Source: Pullibacteroides sp964436335 (GTDB taxonomy: Bacteria > Bacteroidota > Bacteroidia > Bacteroidales > P3). Taken from it: 14,621 bases of DNA. The position numbers were made by a program, and so were the translations under genes. Of the stretch, positions 8,001 to 14,435 are shown one piece after another. The DNA lies in the NCBI GenBank assembly GCA_964436335.1, contig CAYTCD010000046.1, positions 1 to 14,621 on the forward strand, in the 5' to 3' direction. Each line of letters opens with the position of its first letter. The first letter of the stretch is position 1. A model generated the notes under the pieces. The model saw nothing but the letters and a program-made list of their open reading frames with translations. It was not told where the DNA came from and made no database searches.

Positions 8001-8598
8001 GCAGATTCACGCTAAAAGGAAACTCACGTTCGAATTCTTGTTCATAATGCACAATACGGCGGGAAGAAGCGAGAATACGGGGATTTATCCTATACAGCAT
8101 TAGGCCGAACAGTAAGAAAAGTAATAAAACCGCAAGATATTTGAAATTGGATACAAACCTGACCTGTTTTTCGAAACGGTACGAAATAAAACGGGAACTT
8201 ATCTGTTCAATGGCCGCGGCCAGCAGGACGGAAGTTTCTTCTTGCTGCCGCTCGCTCAGTTCCAATACGTTGTAAAGTCTATCATCTAATTCGGGATAAC
8301 GTGCAGCCAGATAATGAGCCGCTTCTTTATAAGACATGCGCCGGAACCATCCCCGGCTTTGTCCAAAAGGATACAGCAGACAGAAAAAAAATCCGAAAAG
8401 AAATAAGAAAACGAAACTCCAGAAAAGAAAACGTCTTACCGGAACCGAAAGAAAGGCAAGGTATTCGAGCGTGCTGAAAAAGAAGAAAACAAACAGGAGA
8501 ACAGACAGTAATACAAAAAGTCCTTTCCACATACGATTCATGTAGAACCGCCTCAGAAAGGTTTCTATCTGATTGATAAAACTCCGGTAGGCGTTCAT
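5080..8598 (-). CDS. DUF4175-type large membrane protein with long coiled coil
   Basis: The 1172-residue product resembles the Bacteroidetes DUF4175 proteins; their function is not established. The N-terminus has three hydrophobic segments, about 25-45, 56-77 and 152-169; between the second and third is a charged segment (YKEAAHYLAARYPELDDRLYNVLEL) likely cytoplasmic. From about 185 to 520 is a beta-rich region of repeated Ig-like character (PVLRVSYEEDFKLDISVEGD, MKVVLHYPAYTGKKTEMIDN and later DYGFHSLIFYLR). From about 540 to 1000 the sequence is strongly coiled-coil, rich in Gln, Glu, Lys and Leu, followed by a Lys/Met/Gln-rich low-complexity stretch (KGKGSSKKKKKGQPQMS) and further helices, ending in a basic aromatic tail (YPELRPYYKKKVQDFFF). 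The start at 8598 overlaps the stop of the MORN-repeat gene as ATGA, so the two are probably translationally coupled. The family call is from sequence character and neighbourhood, not a profile search. Confidence 0.8.
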   Translation of the reverse strand: MNAYRSFINQIETFLRRFYMNRMWKGLFVLLSVLLFVFFFFSTLEYLAFLSVPVRRFLFWSFVFLFLFGFFFCLLYPFGQSRGWFRRMSYKEAAHYLAARYPELDDRLYNVLELSERQQEETSVLLAAAIEQISSRFISYRFEKQVRFVSNFKYLAVLLLFLLFGLMLYRINPRILASSRRIVHYEQEFEREFPFSVNLLNPVLRVSYEEDFKLDISVEGDYLPAELHIEEGGRKLLCKKTSPGRFSHTFSKVQRRIPFRITSGRYRSVEYVLEVDYKPLISDMKVVLHYPAYTGKKTEMIDNTLNLSIPEGTRIAWDLRIDNARRLQAVFVSHKADFGNEIIPQTLVEAHAEKSRFTFARQVFSACDYWLLPEAFSDLKIDTLSFTIDVTPDAYPRIEVLQSFDSLHVSRRYFWGHISDDYGFHSLIFYLRCTNANTGNERTRMDTLLNAVSGTDREFTYYLDWNDFTLEPGDEVSYGFVVRDNDVFYPYKAVYSPEFSYKKMSQEEMREEVARSSESVNEGFSLSLRSAQTFGKELKDMLRDMLSKKQLGWQDLKKVELMMEQQQHLREEYKELQEEIQSKQALEEELGKGDEELKEKQRQLQELMRQLLDDATMKKLEELQKLMQQNAPQEKIMDALEEVRRQQEQMNFDLERNMELYLRMEFENKLQQAVSEAAELREKSREITEKMNRKQLSSTPTDSLLQDQKNLEEGRERLKETLKNVDDLNQRLEKSTSFNLPDSLLETVRKSIEKTEENLKEENKKDAVRTQQETDAALQALSDNLSAQMERIEEEDAAEDADFIRLLLKSIVRVSVQQEDLMGEIEKTRLNDPRYTDLIRRQSALNTEICFVADSIRAISRRQPQVALTTQKEVKNILSYSRESLDLLLGMNNVYYRNYNMINSRALSRQQYTMTSLNNLALLLSESLDKMQQKMNMKGKGSSKKKKKGQPQMSCPTQGKNNSSMPIPSMESMSKQQKQSLQQMQQDLNRRIEELKKMLQQMQGQQNPQGKSVKSGQTGNSMGSEVLQEKVSESFARAAAQQEMIRRMVQEKLKEERTSGSQAVGLYNSVLGEMEQTEKDLVNRVLNDRLLSRQKNIETRLLEAENAELKREKDERRESKEGGAYAPFHNDSIEMMIKKNTVGKDLLRFAYPELRPYYKKKVQDFFFKQMEK

Positions 8599-10151
8599 CT
8601 GTTTTCCGTTTCTTCTTCTTTGGTAAGCGTGCGTTTTCCGTTGTAGCGGATTTCCTCCTCGTTTTCATCGTAACGCACGCGTACCGAAGGTTGTCCGTCA
8701 CTATCGTAGCGAATCCATGTTCCTATTCGTTTTCCCAAACGGTAATAACCCTCTTCCTCAAGCACACCTTCCTCATTAAAATAACGGTGCTGTCCATCGG
8801 GCATACCACCTGTATAGCGACCTTGAAACGAAAGTTTTCCTTTCTTTCCATTTATGTTCCAATAAGTTTTCCATATACCATCACGTTCACCCATACGGAA
8901 ACTTCCTTCCATAAATTCCCCGTTCCGGAAATACGTCCAACGACCTTCCTCTAATCCCTCTTCATATCGGCCTTTAGCCAACACACGTGCACTATCGTCG
9001 TATTCCACACTTTCTCCATCGAGTTTTCCCCGATAATATTCCTGCACCATGCGCAACTTACCATTCGGATAATACCAGGTCCAATGTCCATCGTATTCTC
9101 CATTGCGGTATTCCCCTTCCTGTTCCAGTTTTCCATCGGGATAAAAATACTTCCATCTGCCGTGTTTCCTACCCTTATAATATACACCTGTGCAACGTAT
9201 TTTTCCGTCCGGATAATATTCTTTCCAATCATTTTGCAGATTGCCTTCATTATCTACCGCACCGCTTCCCACAGCCACGCCATCTTTAAACACAATGCCG
9301 CGCACTACTTTACCCGTAATACTATCGTATTCTCTGCATATACCCTCAGGTTTTCCGTTGCGATAAGTTACACGGAATTTAGGCGATCCGTTTGCATAAT
9401 ACTCAGTATGCACCGTCATTTCGGCGATTTCGGGTGCATCTTCCTGCAAAACGTCCATCACATACTTCTGTAAAGTTAAAAGACTGCCCGTGCTGTCGTA
9501 TTCTTTGTAATAGCCGTCTTTCATACCATCCCGATATGTACACTCCCAATGAAGCATTCCGTTTTCGTAGAAAGCTTTCCATACCCCCTGCTGTTTTCCC
9601 CATCTGTCACGGCTGTTCACCGCTTCACGGAACATGATTTTCCCGTTTACAAAAAAAGTAAAGAGAGACACATCGCCATAGGCATTATATCGTTTTTCAA
9701 AACCGTTTTCGAGTCCGTTTTTAAATATAACCGTACGTAAAATTTTGCCTGTGGTATCGGTTATACGCCTAATTCCTTGCAAAGTGTCGTTCACAAAGTT
9801 TTCGAACACCACTCTATCGGAAAGATAATATACCGACGGACCATTCTTGCGGTCGTTCTCATAACATATTTCAGAGACCTTTTTCCCGTTTTGGTAGAAT
9901 GTCCACAACCCAAAAAGTTTCAGGTTTTTTCTTGCTCCATGCGAAATCAGATTACCGTGTCTGTCATAATTTTTCCACACACCTTCGGGCTGTCCATCTA
10001 CAAAATAACCTTCCGAAGAAATTTTTCCGTCTTCGTAAAAGAATTGCTTGAATTCTGCTTTGTTCCATGATGCGGAATCCTGCCCGGCACATATTTCTAC
10101 ACCGGTCAACAAAAGAAAAAAAGACAAGAATACCCTGAAAGCCGAACGCAT
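8595..10151 (-). CDS. Exported MORN_2/YwqK-type repeat protein
   Basis: The preferred start at 10151 gives 518 residues and lies one base after the nadA stop codon; a longer frame from 10199 would overlap nadA and push the signal peptide 16 residues inward, so I reject it. Residues 1-23 (MRSAFRVFLSFFLLLTGVEICAG) form a signal peptide with probable cleavage near CAG-Q, placing the protein in the periplasm or outside. The rest is about 18 repeats of roughly 22-25 residues of the form G-x-W-x-x-Y-x-x-D/N-G-K, clearest at 331-340 (GRWKYFYPDG), 355-364 (GHWTWYYPNG) and 425-435. These are MORN_2 repeats, also annotated as YwqK-family antitoxin repeats; no toxin-antitoxin role is implied here. Its stop overlaps the DUF4175 start (ATGA). 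Function unknown; co-transcription suggests a link with the DUF4175 envelope protein. Confidence 0.85.
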   Translation of the reverse strand: MRSAFRVFLSFFLLLTGVEICAGQDSASWNKAEFKQFFYEDGKISSEGYFVDGQPEGVWKNYDRHGNLISHGARKNLKLFGLWTFYQNGKKVSEICYENDRKNGPSVYYLSDRVVFENFVNDTLQGIRRITDTTGKILRTVIFKNGLENGFEKRYNAYGDVSLFTFFVNGKIMFREAVNSRDRWGKQQGVWKAFYENGMLHWECTYRDGMKDGYYKEYDSTGSLLTLQKYVMDVLQEDAPEIAEMTVHTEYYANGSPKFRVTYRNGKPEGICREYDSITGKVVRGIVFKDGVAVGSGAVDNEGNLQNDWKEYYPDGKIRCTGVYYKGRKHGRWKYFYPDGKLEQEGEYRNGEYDGHWTWYYPNGKLRMVQEYYRGKLDGESVEYDDSARVLAKGRYEEGLEEGRWTYFRNGEFMEGSFRMGERDGIWKTYWNINGKKGKLSFQGRYTGGMPDGQHRYFNEEGVLEEEGYYRLGKRIGTWIRYDSDGQPSVRVRYDENEEEIRYNGKRTLTKEEETENR

Positions 10152-10152
10152 A

Positions 10153-11070
10153 TCAGCTGAGTCTGAGCATATTTTGAATAGGAATACGGGCCTTTTCAAT
10201 CAAATCCTTATCGAGTATTATCTCCGGAGTCTCATTTTTTAGACAGAGATAAAGTTTTTCCATAGTGTTGCGCTTCATATGCGGACAATCGTTGCATGCG
10301 CAATTTTCGGCGGTTCCGGCCACACGGAATGTTTTGTTGGGTGTCAACTTCTGCATCTGATGTACGATGCCTGTTTCGGTGGCAACGATATATTCGCGCG
10401 AGGAATCCTTCACTATAATATTGAGCATCGCTGCCGTGGAACCTACAAAATCGGCCACTTCCAACACCGCGGGATTACATTCGGGATGCGCAATAAGTTT
10501 AGCATCAGGATATTCCGCCTTCATCTTCAAAACGTTTTCGGCATCCAGAATATCGTGAATCTGGCAACTACCTTGCCATAATTTCATGTTTCTTCCCGTT
10601 TGACGGTTTATATACGCGCCTAAATTCTTATCGGGAACAAAAAGAATCTTTTCGTCTTTTGGAAAACTTTCCACTATCTTGAGTGCGTTTCCGGAAGTGC
10701 ATATTATATCCGACAAAGCTTTTACCCTGGCCGAACAGTTTACATATGAAAACACCTTGTAACCTGGCAATTCAGCTTTTATCTTCTCCAATTCATCCGC
10801 ATCACATGAATCTGCGAGCGAACACCCGGCTTCGATATCGGGCAAAAGCACTTTCTTGTCGGGATTGAGAATCTTGGCGGTTTCTGCCATAAAATGAACA
10901 CCGGCAAAAAGAATTATGTCAGCATCCGTCTCGGCAGCCCTTCTGGCCAAAGCCAGACTGTCGCCTATATAGTCGGCAATATCCTGTATTTCGGGAATTT
11001 GATAATAATGAGCCAGGATAACCGCATTCTTCTGTTTGCGCAAGGCATTGATTTCAGTTACAAAATCCAT
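10153..11070 (-). CDS. nadA: Quinolinate synthase A
   Basis: NadA condenses iminoaspartate with dihydroxyacetone phosphate to quinolinate, in de novo NAD synthesis, using a [4Fe-4S] cluster. The 305-residue product is full length. Landmarks: LAHYYQIPEIQDIADYIGDSL (19-39), the first-repeat motif FAGVHFMAETAKIL (55-68), YVNCSA with C112, DIICTSGNA, VPDKNLGAYI, WQGSCQIHD with C169, HPECNPAV, GSTAAML, VATETGIVHQM and the C-terminal CACNDCPHM with C262. C112, C169 and C262 fit the three cluster-ligand cysteines of the family. NadB and NadC, which act before and after it, are not in the window. It is the first gene of the leftward operon, with a good promoter in the intergenic region to its right and the MORN-repeat gene one base behind its stop. 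Confidence 0.98.
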   Translation of the reverse strand: MDFVTEINALRKQKNAVILAHYYQIPEIQDIADYIGDSLALARRAAETDADIILFAGVHFMAETAKILNPDKKVLLPDIEAGCSLADSCDADELEKIKAELPGYKVFSYVNCSARVKALSDIICTSGNALKIVESFPKDEKILFVPDKNLGAYINRQTGRNMKLWQGSCQIHDILDAENVLKMKAEYPDAKLIAHPECNPAVLEVADFVGSTAAMLNIIVKDSSREYIVATETGIVHQMQKLTPNKTFRVAGTAENCACNDCPHMKRNTMEKLYLCLKNETPEIILDKDLIEKARIPIQNMLRLS

Positions 11071-11120
11071 TATATCAATTTTTTATAATATACTCAAAAC
11101 ATATTACAAACTCGGATACA

Positions 11121-11152
11121 CAAATGTAGGCATTTAAACGTTCACGGACAAC
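11121..11152 (-). promoter_or_regulatory. promoter of the nadA operon, Bacteroidetes type
   Basis: On the minus strand GTTG (11149-11152) is followed after 20 nt by TACATTTG (11121-11128), fitting the Bacteroidetes -33 TTG / -7 TAnnTTTG promoter at the normal spacing. A start site about 7 nt on would leave a leader of about 43 nt before the nadA ATG at 11070. It should drive nadA, the MORN-repeat gene, the DUF4175 gene and ybeY. Confidence 0.6.
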
Positions 11153-11206
11153 ATTTAATCTCTTGCAATGTTTACATGTACTTTTTTAGAGTTCAGCTTA
11201 TTAGGC

Positions 11207-11273
11207 TTTATTAACAATGTTATAATATTGATATTTAATTTTTTAAATATATTAAAATAATAAAAAGATATAA
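11207..11273. other. extreme AT-rich segment, candidate DNA unwinding element
   Basis: Only four of 67 bases are G or C. It sits immediately left of the DnaA-box-like cluster at 11304-11347, the arrangement expected of an origin unwinding element next to DnaA binding sites. Confidence 0.5.
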
Positions 11274-11303
11274 GTGTAAACACAGACATAGGGATGTTGA
11301 AAA

Positions 11304-11312
11304 TGTGGATAT
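11304..11312 (-). promoter_or_regulatory. DnaA-box-like site
   Basis: Reads ATATCCACA on the minus strand, 8 of 9 to TTATCCACA. Lies 31 bp from the AT-rich segment. Confidence 0.5.
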
Positions 11313-11338
11313 TTTTTTTCAGAAAAAGTTGTTATCCG

Positions 11339-11347
11339 TTATGCACA
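11339..11347 (+). promoter_or_regulatory. DnaA-box-like site
   Basis: Reads TTATGCACA, an exact fit to the relaxed DnaA-box consensus TTATNCACA. It overlaps by two bases a weaker TTATCC-start site at 11332-11340. Confidence 0.55.
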
Positions 11348-11424
11348 TCAGAATATGTTTTACCACCATTTATTCAACCTTTCAAAGATATATTTTTCAA
11401 AGTATTGAATAAAATAAAAACAGA

Positions 11425-11433
11425 TGTTGATAA
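11425..11433 (-). promoter_or_regulatory. DnaA-box-like site
   Basis: Reads TTATCAACA on the minus strand, 8 of 9 to TTATCCACA, and is one of five TTATCAA-containing motifs in this region. Confidence 0.4.
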
Positions 11434-11468
11434 GGTTTCTACCTAGTTTATCAAACCAGGCGGGAGTT

Positions 11469-11495
11469 AACATTCGTTAACCAAACATTCGTTAA
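11469..11495. repeat. 12-bp direct repeat in the origin candidate
   Basis: AACATTCGTTAA occurs at 11469-11480 and again at 11484-11495, starts 15 bp apart. It is preceded by a partial GAGTTAAC. Could be paired protein-binding sites; no known binding protein recognised. Confidence 0.75.
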
Positions 11496-11655
11496 AAATT
11501 CTTGATAAAAAGTGAATTTCGGTTGATGATTTTCTTGCTTGTTTTTATCAACCTTTATTCAATAATCTTTTAACACTTTATCAATAGTTTTTCAACAACT
11601 GCCGTATCCGGTTTCTTTTTGCGGGGAAATGGAAACGAAGGTAAGGATATTTAAG

Positions 11656-11663
11656 TAAATTTG
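11656..11663 (+). promoter_or_regulatory. possible -7 element of rpiB
   Basis: TAAATTTG fits TAnnTTTG. The nearest upstream TTTG (11618-11621) is 34 nt away, too far for a normal -33 box, and the predicted leader to the ATG at 11679 would be under 10 nt. Plausible only as a weak or leaderless promoter. Confidence 0.3.
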
Positions 11664-11678
11664 CTCAAATTTTAAGCC

Positions 11679-12131
11679 ATGTCCCAAAACAAAACCGTGA
11701 TAGGAATAGGTTCGGATCATGCCGGATTTGAACTCAAGGAGTATTTGAAAGAGGTACTTTGTAAAGAAGGTTATTTTTTCAAGGATTACGGTACCCATAG
11801 TGCCGACAGTGTGGACTACCCTGATTTTGCCCATGCGGTGGCTGGCGAAGTATCTTCCGGTAACCTTAAGTATGGAATTCTCATCTGCGGTTCGGGAAAC
11901 GGCATTTCCATGGCGGCCAACAAGCATGCCAACGTGCGCTGTGCCCTTTGTTGGGAACGCGAGATAGCCCGTCTTGCCCGTCTGCACAACGATGCCAATA
12001 TCCTTTCTTTGCCTGGACGTTTTATCAGTAAGGAAGAAGCCATAGAAACAGTAAAGGTTTTCTTCGGCACTTCATTCGAGGGAGGACGGCATCAGAAAAG
12101 AATAGATAAGATAAACTGCCCGGCCCAGTAA
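11679..12131 (+). CDS. rpiB: Ribose-5-phosphate isomerase B
   Basis: RpiB interconverts ribulose 5-phosphate and ribose 5-phosphate in the non-oxidative pentose phosphate pathway. The 150-residue product has the usual length of the RpiB/LacAB family. Visible are the phosphate/substrate residues in GSDHAGFELK (D13, H14), YPDFA (47-51), the catalytic cysteine C70 in ILICGSGNGISMAANK, the ring-opening His H103 in RLHNDANILSLPGR, and the C-terminal FEGGRHQKRIDKI with phosphate-contacting arginines. No paralogue features of LacA/LacB or of allose-specific enzymes can be excluded from sequence reading alone. First gene to the right of the candidate origin; the lutB-like gene follows after 35 nt and may be co-transcribed. 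Confidence 0.96.
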   Translation: MSQNKTVIGIGSDHAGFELKEYLKEVLCKEGYFFKDYGTHSADSVDYPDFAHAVAGEVSSGNLKYGILICGSGNGISMAANKHANVRCALCWEREIARLARLHNDANILSLPGRFISKEEAIETVKVFFGTSFEGGRHQKRIDKINCPAQ

Positions 12132-12166
12132 GGCATTATTTCAAGAAAAAAATACCGCGCATCCCG

Positions 12167-13495
12167 ATGGATTTCTACAGACAGGTTTTTCTTCGGAAGG
12201 TTTCCGAAAACATGCGGAAAAAAGACGCTTCTCCTCTTTTCGAGGCTGTGAGCGAGTATTATGAAAAGAACACATCGGACGCGCAAAACTATTTTTCCCG
12301 TTACGAGGCCATCAAGGAGAGGATAATGTTCTATAAAAACAAGGTAATGTCGGATCTTCCGAATTATCTGATAGATTTTGAACTCAATATCTCCGCTTCA
12401 GGCGCTAAGGTTATTTATGCCGAAGACGCCGCTCATGTGGTCGAAGAAGTGAAAAATATCATAGGTTCATCTTCCAAAACTTTTATCGGCCGGTCAGATA
12501 TATTGGATGAACTGAACCTTTACAGAACATTGAAGGGAAAAGGCACAAACGTTTTCCGTACAGGAATCGGCGATTTTCCTTATTCCATACTGCCGGAAAC
12601 TTCCGCACAGGTGCTCCGGAATCTTGCTTCAGGACTCAATATGGAGGAAATACCCGTCGATAAGGAATCTGTGATATCCGTTTATCGGAAAAAATTGCTT
12701 AACGAAATGTTTTCGGATTCTGTAGCCATAACGGGTGCCGATTTTTTGGTAAGCGATTCAGGCAGCGTGGTGATGCTCGACAACGATGGCACCCGCAGCA
12801 TGGTTTCTTCTTTTTGTCGCAAACAAATCGTGGTGGCGGGTATAGACAGTTTGATTCCTTCGCTGAATGAACTGGAATATTTCACTTCCATGCTTTCTGC
12901 CCATGCCTACGGTTGTCCCCATGCCTGGAATCAACTTATCATCAATGGTCCGTGCAAAACCAACGAAATAGACGGTCCGGAAGAATTATACGTTATATTA
13001 GTTGATAATGGTCGAACCGAAATACTCAGAAAGGAATCTCAAAGAAGCGTTCTCAACTGCATCCATTGCCAAGCCTGCACGGCGCTATGTCCGGTTTTCA
13101 AATATGTGAATGCCTTTGATGGAACGGCTTTGACGGGTCCTTTGAATTGCGTTACGGATCCGATAAAAAACGGGTTTCAAGAAAGCGGATTTCTTTCATT
13201 CGCCTGCACCTTATGCGGAAAATGCAGTCAGATATGTCCTTCCGGAATCAATTTTCAGGAACTTATACTCTATAACCGCAAGGAGTCGGTGGAAGGCGAT
13301 GCCGTTTTTTCTCTGCGGCGCAAGCAGATGAAGGTACTCAAAAGGATGTTGCTCAAGCAAAAGTCTCTCAATTCGACCTATAACCGTTTTATACTGAAGT
13401 TTGATTTAAAAAAGGACTTTGGCCAGCAGAAGGAATTTCCCGATTTCGGCCAAAAGAGTTTCCGTATGCTTTGGCTTGAGAAGAACCTTACTTGA
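12167..13495 (+). CDS. LutB-like LUD-domain iron-sulfur protein
   Basis: The 442-residue product has the LutB architecture: a LUD domain (about 50-290; note VAITGADFLVSDSGSVVMLDNDGTRSM, typical of the family) followed by a two-cluster ferredoxin-like module. Cluster motifs are C298-x2-C301-x2-C304-x3-C308-P and C347-x2-C350-x2-C353-x3-C357-P, two bacterial-type [4Fe-4S] sites. LutB works with LutA (CCG-domain protein) and LutC in NAD-independent lactate oxidation to pyruvate. Neither partner is adjacent here, so lactate use is inferred only from family. The length is slightly below that of LutB (about 460-480), with a short C-terminus. It sits 35 nt after rpiB and 80 nt before deoC on the same strand. 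A general quinone-linked electron-transfer role is an alternative reading. Confidence 0.88.
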   Translation: MDFYRQVFLRKVSENMRKKDASPLFEAVSEYYEKNTSDAQNYFSRYEAIKERIMFYKNKVMSDLPNYLIDFELNISASGAKVIYAEDAAHVVEEVKNIIGSSSKTFIGRSDILDELNLYRTLKGKGTNVFRTGIGDFPYSILPETSAQVLRNLASGLNMEEIPVDKESVISVYRKKLLNEMFSDSVAITGADFLVSDSGSVVMLDNDGTRSMVSSFCRKQIVVAGIDSLIPSLNELEYFTSMLSAHAYGCPHAWNQLIINGPCKTNEIDGPEELYVILVDNGRTEILRKESQRSVLNCIHCQACTALCPVFKYVNAFDGTALTGPLNCVTDPIKNGFQESGFLSFACTLCGKCSQICPSGINFQELILYNRKESVEGDAVFSLRRKQMKVLKRMLLKQKSLNSTYNRFILKFDLKKDFGQQKEFPDFGQKSFRMLWLEKNLT

Positions 13496-13575
13496 CGTTT
13501 TACTTGAAGCCAAGTCTGCATCTACTTGAAACTTTAGTTTAGCTTGAAAAATATAAACATCTAATAAACAATCTT
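13496..13575 (+). other. short intergenic region with repeated ACTTGA motif
   Basis: The lutB end and the following 60 bp contain ACTTGA three times plus one GCTTGA, at irregular spacing. No terminator-grade hairpin and no clear promoter is visible, so deoC may be read from upstream. Confidence 0.5.
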
Positions 13576-14364
13576 ATGGATTTAGAGATGATTCAAAAGG
13601 AAGTGGATGCCTTATTGCAATCTCCGATAGGGATGTCCGATGGGGAGATGTGCGCCAGGATGCTGTCTTTTATCGACCTCACCACACTCGATGGTACCGA
13701 TACACAGGAACGCGTCAACAAGCTGTGTCAAAAAGCCAAGGACTATGGCACCGCCGCTGTCTGCGTGTATCCGTACTATGCCTCTACGGTCAAGAAGAAT
13801 TTGGCGGGAACGGGCATAAAGACCGCTTGTGTGGCGGGAGGATTCCCAGCTTCGCAACTGCCGCTCAAAAGCAAGCTGTTTGAAGTGGAACAGACCTTGA
13901 AAGACGGCGCGGACGAAATCGACATGGTGATATCCCAGGGTGCGTTTCTGGAAGGCGATTACAAGCGTGTAGGCGATGAGGTAAGGGCCATCAAGGATAT
14001 TTGTGGCAACGCCCATCTCAAGGTAATTCTGGAAACAGGCAACCTCAACACGCCCGACAATATCGAAAAGGCTTCCTGCATTGCCATCGACAACGGTGCC
14101 GACTTTATCAAGACCTCCACCGGCAAAACTCCGGTTTCGGCCACCTTGGAAGCTTTCTATGTGATGTTGAAAGTGATTGAACGCTACGCTTCCCAAGGTC
14201 GTATCGTGGGGATAAAGCCAGCCGGCGGCATTTCGTCGGTAGAATCGGCTCTTCCCTACTTTAAATTGGTTAAATTTATCTTAGGTGATAATTGGCTGAA
14301 TTCAGAACGCTTCCGTATCGGTGCCAGCCGTCTTGCCGACGCTTTGCATGAGGCAGCCCGGTAA
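13576..14364 (+). CDS. deoC: Deoxyribose-phosphate aldolase
   Basis: DeoC cleaves 2-deoxyribose 5-phosphate to glyceraldehyde 3-phosphate and acetaldehyde in deoxynucleoside catabolism. The 262-residue product fits the DeoC class I aldolase. Active-site elements are visible: IDLTTLDGTDT near the N-terminus, DGADEIDMVI with D116, KVILETGNL (149-157), the Schiff-base lysine K179 in ADFIKTSTGK, and the second lysine K214 in VGIKPAGGIS. IGASRL near the C-terminus is the phosphate-binding loop. The N-terminal 25 residues precede the conserved domain. Its product and that of RpiB both belong to pentose-phosphate handling, so grouping with rpiB is sensible. A strong terminator starts 18 nt after the stop. 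Confidence 0.96.
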   Translation: MDLEMIQKEVDALLQSPIGMSDGEMCARMLSFIDLTTLDGTDTQERVNKLCQKAKDYGTAAVCVYPYYASTVKKNLAGTGIKTACVAGGFPASQLPLKSKLFEVEQTLKDGADEIDMVISQGAFLEGDYKRVGDEVRAIKDICGNAHLKVILETGNLNTPDNIEKASCIAIDNGADFIKTSTGKTPVSATLEAFYVMLKVIERYASQGRIVGIKPAGGISSVESALPYFKLVKFILGDNWLNSERFRIGASRLADALHEAAR

Positions 14365-14381
14365 AACGGCGACCCGAAAAT

Positions 14382-14416
14382 AAAAAAGGCTGTAAGCATT
14401 GCTTACAGCCTTTTTT
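14382..14416. terminator. bidirectional intrinsic terminator between deoC and the convergent gene
   Basis: A perfect 16-bp stem, AAAAAAGGCTGTAAGC (14382-14397) with GCTTACAGCCTTTTTT (14401-14416), closes a 3-nt loop. The A and T runs make a U tract on either strand, so it can end deoC (plus) and the incoming minus-strand gene. Confidence 0.92.
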
Positions 14417-14435
14417 ATTGGTTGGAATAGATATT

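Larger units (their letters stand above)
11071..11678. other. oriC: candidate chromosomal replication origin (oriC) in the nadA-rpiB divergent intergenic region
   Basis: This is the longest gene-free assembled stretch (608 bp), very AT-rich, and separates minus-strand genes on its left from plus-strand genes on its right. The stretch 11207-11273 has only four G/C bases in 67 and could serve as the unwinding element. DnaA-box-like nonamers (consensus TTATCCACA) follow: ATATCCACA at 11304-11312 (minus), TTATGCACA at 11339-11347 (plus), TTATCAACA at 11425-11433 (minus) and a weaker TTATCAACC at 11545-11553 (plus). TTATCAA or its complement occurs five times between 11425 and 11586, and AACATTCGTTAA is directly repeated at 11469-11480 and 11484-11495. 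parS sites 6-8 kb away support origin proximity. dnaA itself is not here, but many Bacteroidetes origins are not beside dnaA. It also holds the nadA and rpiB promoters. Confidence 0.6.

Noticed and set aside
8595..10151. Calling the MORN_2/YwqK-repeat protein an antitoxin
   Set aside because: The antitoxin name is inherited from a database label; here the protein is exported, long, and has no toxin partner.
10152..10199. Upstream start for the MORN-repeat protein at 10199
   Set aside because: It overlaps the end of nadA by 47 bp and puts 16 residues before a signal peptide; the Met at 10151 sits one base after the nadA stop and gives a normal signal peptide.
11141..11150. TTCACGGACA shared between the origin candidate and the 75-bp array
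   Set aside because: Only ten bases match and the flanks and hairpin partner are absent; chance similarity is sufficient.
13489..13552. ACTTGA motif repeated in the lutB-deoC spacer as an operator array
   Set aside because: Spacing is irregular and the motif is only six bases in AT-rich DNA.
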